Shown here: piece after piece, positions 62,126 to 64,000 of the stretch
Layout of the letters: each line of letters begins with the position of its first letter
Position numbering within the stretch: position 1 is the first letter of the stretch
Source of the DNA: Carallia brachiata
Lineage: Eukaryota; Streptophyta; Magnoliopsida; Malpighiales; Rhizophoraceae
Length of the DNA: 64,000 nucleotides
Direction: 5' to 3'
NCBI GenBank assembly: GCA_021464245.1
Contig: JADCRB010000114.1
Span: 620,001 to 684,000, forward strand
Position numbers and translations under genes: made by a program
The notes under the pieces: generated by a model
Seen by the model: the letters and a program-made list of their open reading frames with translations, nothing else
Told to the model about the DNA's origin: nothing
Database searches by the model: none

Positions 62126-63803
62126 TCACTTAAGTGGCAGAGTGCCTTTCTTTCTTTTTTTTTCTTTTTTTTTTATTAAAAATAAAAAATAAAAGTAATA
62201 TTTCACAAATTTATTAATAAAAATTGCGTTGTTTTACAAGAATAGTGGACAAAAGCTGCGACACCAAACCTCTAGACAAGCAAGCCCTCGAGAATTAGGA
62301 AAAATTTACCAAGCCTCTTACAATTATACGAGGAGAGGCATACGTTTATTTCCACAAAATAAGTGCGCCTCTGATCATTAATCTTTCTTATTGCCTTGCC
62401 GGCACAGGACTTTGCGGAGGCCCAGTAACTGCTTAATGATTGAAAGTCCAATTCATAGTCTCGTACACTATTTTTTGTGACAATGTATGCAAACCCTTTC
62501 CGAAACAATTATGACAAAATTTTAATTATTAATTATCGAAAGTCTAATTCACACAATATTTTATGAAGGAATTTGTATATTATACATTTGTTGGGTTAAA
62601 GAACACAGAATTTCGATTTCTAAGTGGCATATTAGCAAGATGGAGAGGAATATAAGCCTCCATACGGTTATGAAACAAAATTGATGGTACGTTCCAGTCA
62701 ACAGGGACTCATCTTTATGTAGCTCAAAATTTTCTCAAATTTTATTTGAGTATTAAGTGGAATGTTCACCTTCTCATTTCTTATTTGGTCTTTTCATTTA
62801 GTACACATCTAGCTAAATATTTGTAGCTCTGTTATATTCATTTTTCGTGCATATAATGTCTTTACAATCAAATTAGCCTAGTCGTTGTTGAATAAAATTT
62901 ATCCTTAAACTTAATGAGAATCTTGCAGTCACACCGAATTCGAGTTCTACATATGTATTTCATTCAAAAAACTAATGAAAAAAATCACTTTTTTTTGTCT
63001 ATCATTTTCTTTTTCATAATTTTTTGGGCATTAATACTTCCACTCAACTCGGTGCACCGACTGACATAAAAGTATTATTATATTATTATCTTTAAAATTT
63101 TAAATAAGTGTTATTTTAGAATATACAACATAAATATTATATGAGATTCTTTACTAAAAAAATTTTCCTTCAGAAACAAATTTTTGTTTTGAAAAATAGT
63201 ATAAAAAATAATTATTATATTTAATATATACAAATATTTATAAAAAAATATCTGTACTTAACATTTCTCAAACTTTTAATTACATGTCATTTTCAAATAC
63301 AAACTCATTGTAAAGGTAATTTATGAAGAGCTAAACGGGACCCTCACAAGGTATTTTATAGGGCAGGAAAGTAAAAGGAAACAGAAAATAAAAATTAAAA
63401 GACAAAAATACTAGATGACCTCAGAAACAAAATCAAACACTCATGTCCGACCAGACCAGACTTACTTGCCCGTAAAAAATGAAAGGATAAAAAAAAAAAA
63501 AAAAAAAAAAGAACCAACAATCCAATGTACAGATTCTTTTACCCCCGAACAGAACTTCTTGACAAAGAAAATATAACAAATATATAGTGTTTTTTTTAAT
63601 ATTATAAATATATAGTGATATAAATATTAAATAATAAAAATACATTAAATTTAAAAAAAAATAAAATAAAAGAAAGCGATTAATTTCCTTAGAATCTTAT
63701 TGCGTTGTTATACGATGAAACTCTTCCTGATCAGAAATAATTGGTTGGAAGATATCGGCGGAACGAAATACTCAAAATCAGCAAAAGACAAGTACCAAAA
63801 AAC

Positions 63804-64000
63804 ATGAAAAGAGAGCGGCCGACCCTCCCTCCTCATCCAGACCCATCCTCTATTCTTCTGCAGCAGCTGCCGCTCCCTTCAGTGGTTATTCCTATTCCAC
63901 TATGTCGGCAGCGGTTAATGGAAAAGGCGAGAGTTGGGACGGTGAGAACGGCGGCGGTGGCGGGAATGACGAGCTCCTGGCGGTTTTGGGCTACAAGGTA
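63804..64000 (+). CDS. DELLA protein, GRAS family (5' end; cut by window; one frame break)
   Basis: DELLA proteins are nuclear growth repressors destroyed when gibberellin-bound GID1 grips their N-terminal DELLA domain. The last bases of the window encode NDELLAVLGYKV, the hallmark motif bound by GID1. The family's usual N-terminal MKRE is at 63804, but it lies in a different frame. The DELLA frame is open from about 63815 (AADPPSSSRPILYSSAAAAA), so one base, probably a G of GAG(G)CGGCC near 63815, seems to be missing. A shorter start at the ATG at 63902 in the DELLA frame is possible but would lack the usual beginning. The GRAS domain lies beyond the window. The GAI, RGA or RGL subclass cannot be decided from this piece. 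Confidence 0.85.
   Translation, partial: MKRERPTLPPHPDPSSILLQQLPLPSVVIPIPLCRQRLMEKARVGTVRTAAVAGMTSSWRFWATR

Larger units (their letters stand above)
59843..63803. other. Spacer between the F-box and DELLA genes
   Basis: It contains an RNase H remnant (61190-61560), a tandem duplication (61945-62125) and T-rich tracts. About 1.2 kb before 63804 is presumably the DELLA promoter and leader. No other gene is supported; the minus-strand frame 62272-62508 is unrecognised. Confidence 0.5.

Noticed and set aside
1..64000. CRISPR arrays, prokaryotic operons, viral genes, rRNA or organelle insertions
   Set aside because: No regular repeat-spacer array, no ribosome-binding-site-spaced gene runs, no viral or rRNA sequence recognised; all firm genes are plant nuclear genes.

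Overview
This is ordinary nuclear DNA of a dicot flowering plant, probably a rosid. The evidence is multi-exon genes with GT..AG introns, strongly AT-rich spacers, many poly(A)/poly(T) tracts and microsatellites, several MITE-type foldback elements, decayed non-LTR retroelement pieces, and proteins that match plant nuclear families with chloroplast or mitochondrial roles. I see no operons, CRISPR arrays, viruses, rRNA genes or convincing tRNA genes. I found no previously undescribed biological system.

Layout. 0-4.4 kb: spacer with two related MITEs and a possible minus-strand exon near 3.5 kb. 4.4-5.8 kb (-): mitochondrial-type P-class PPR gene resembling Arabidopsis SLO3. 8.9-14.9 kb (-): nine-exon armadillo-repeat gene. 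15-17.7 kb: spacer with a 642-bp foldback element flanked by 9-bp duplications. 17.7-19.1 kb (+): NDHL, a chloroplast NDH subunit, in five exons. 20-21.7 kb: decayed transposon-like block. 22.7-24.0 kb (+): intronless DVR (divinyl chlorophyllide 8-vinyl reductase). 25.2-29.6 kb (-): ten-exon TMEM214-like DUF2359 gene. 29.6-45.5 kb: about 16 kb of gene-poor repeat-rich DNA with three more foldback elements, one of them nested inside a LINE-type RNase H fragment. 45.6-48.3 kb (+): BCCIP homolog in eight exons, with a second copy of its last exon at 50.8 kb. 54.0-54.4 kb: F-box gene fragment. 58.7-59.8 kb (+): F-box gene. 61.2-61.6 kb (+): second RNase H remnant. 63.8-64.0 kb (+): 5' end of a DELLA (GRAS) gibberellin-signalling gene, cut off by the window end.

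The most important observation for a reader is a pattern of lesions. The PPR, ARM, BCCIP, F-box and DELLA genes each carry 1-2 base indels, mostly single-base losses in short homopolymers, that break otherwise well-preserved reading frames. In the ARM and BCCIP genes every affected exon is off by exactly the number of bases needed to restore phase with its neighbours. NDHL, DVR and the DUF2359 gene, all between 17.7 and 29.6 kb, have none. This looks more like residual long-read assembly error than pseudogenisation, and gene models from this contig should be corrected accordingly.

The ARM / NDHL / DUF2359 neighbourhood corresponds, from memory, to two homologous Arabidopsis segments (At1g23170-At1g23180 and At1g70760-At1g70770), so it appears to keep an ancestral order that later split between Arabidopsis duplicates, with DVR placed between NDHL and DUF2359 here.
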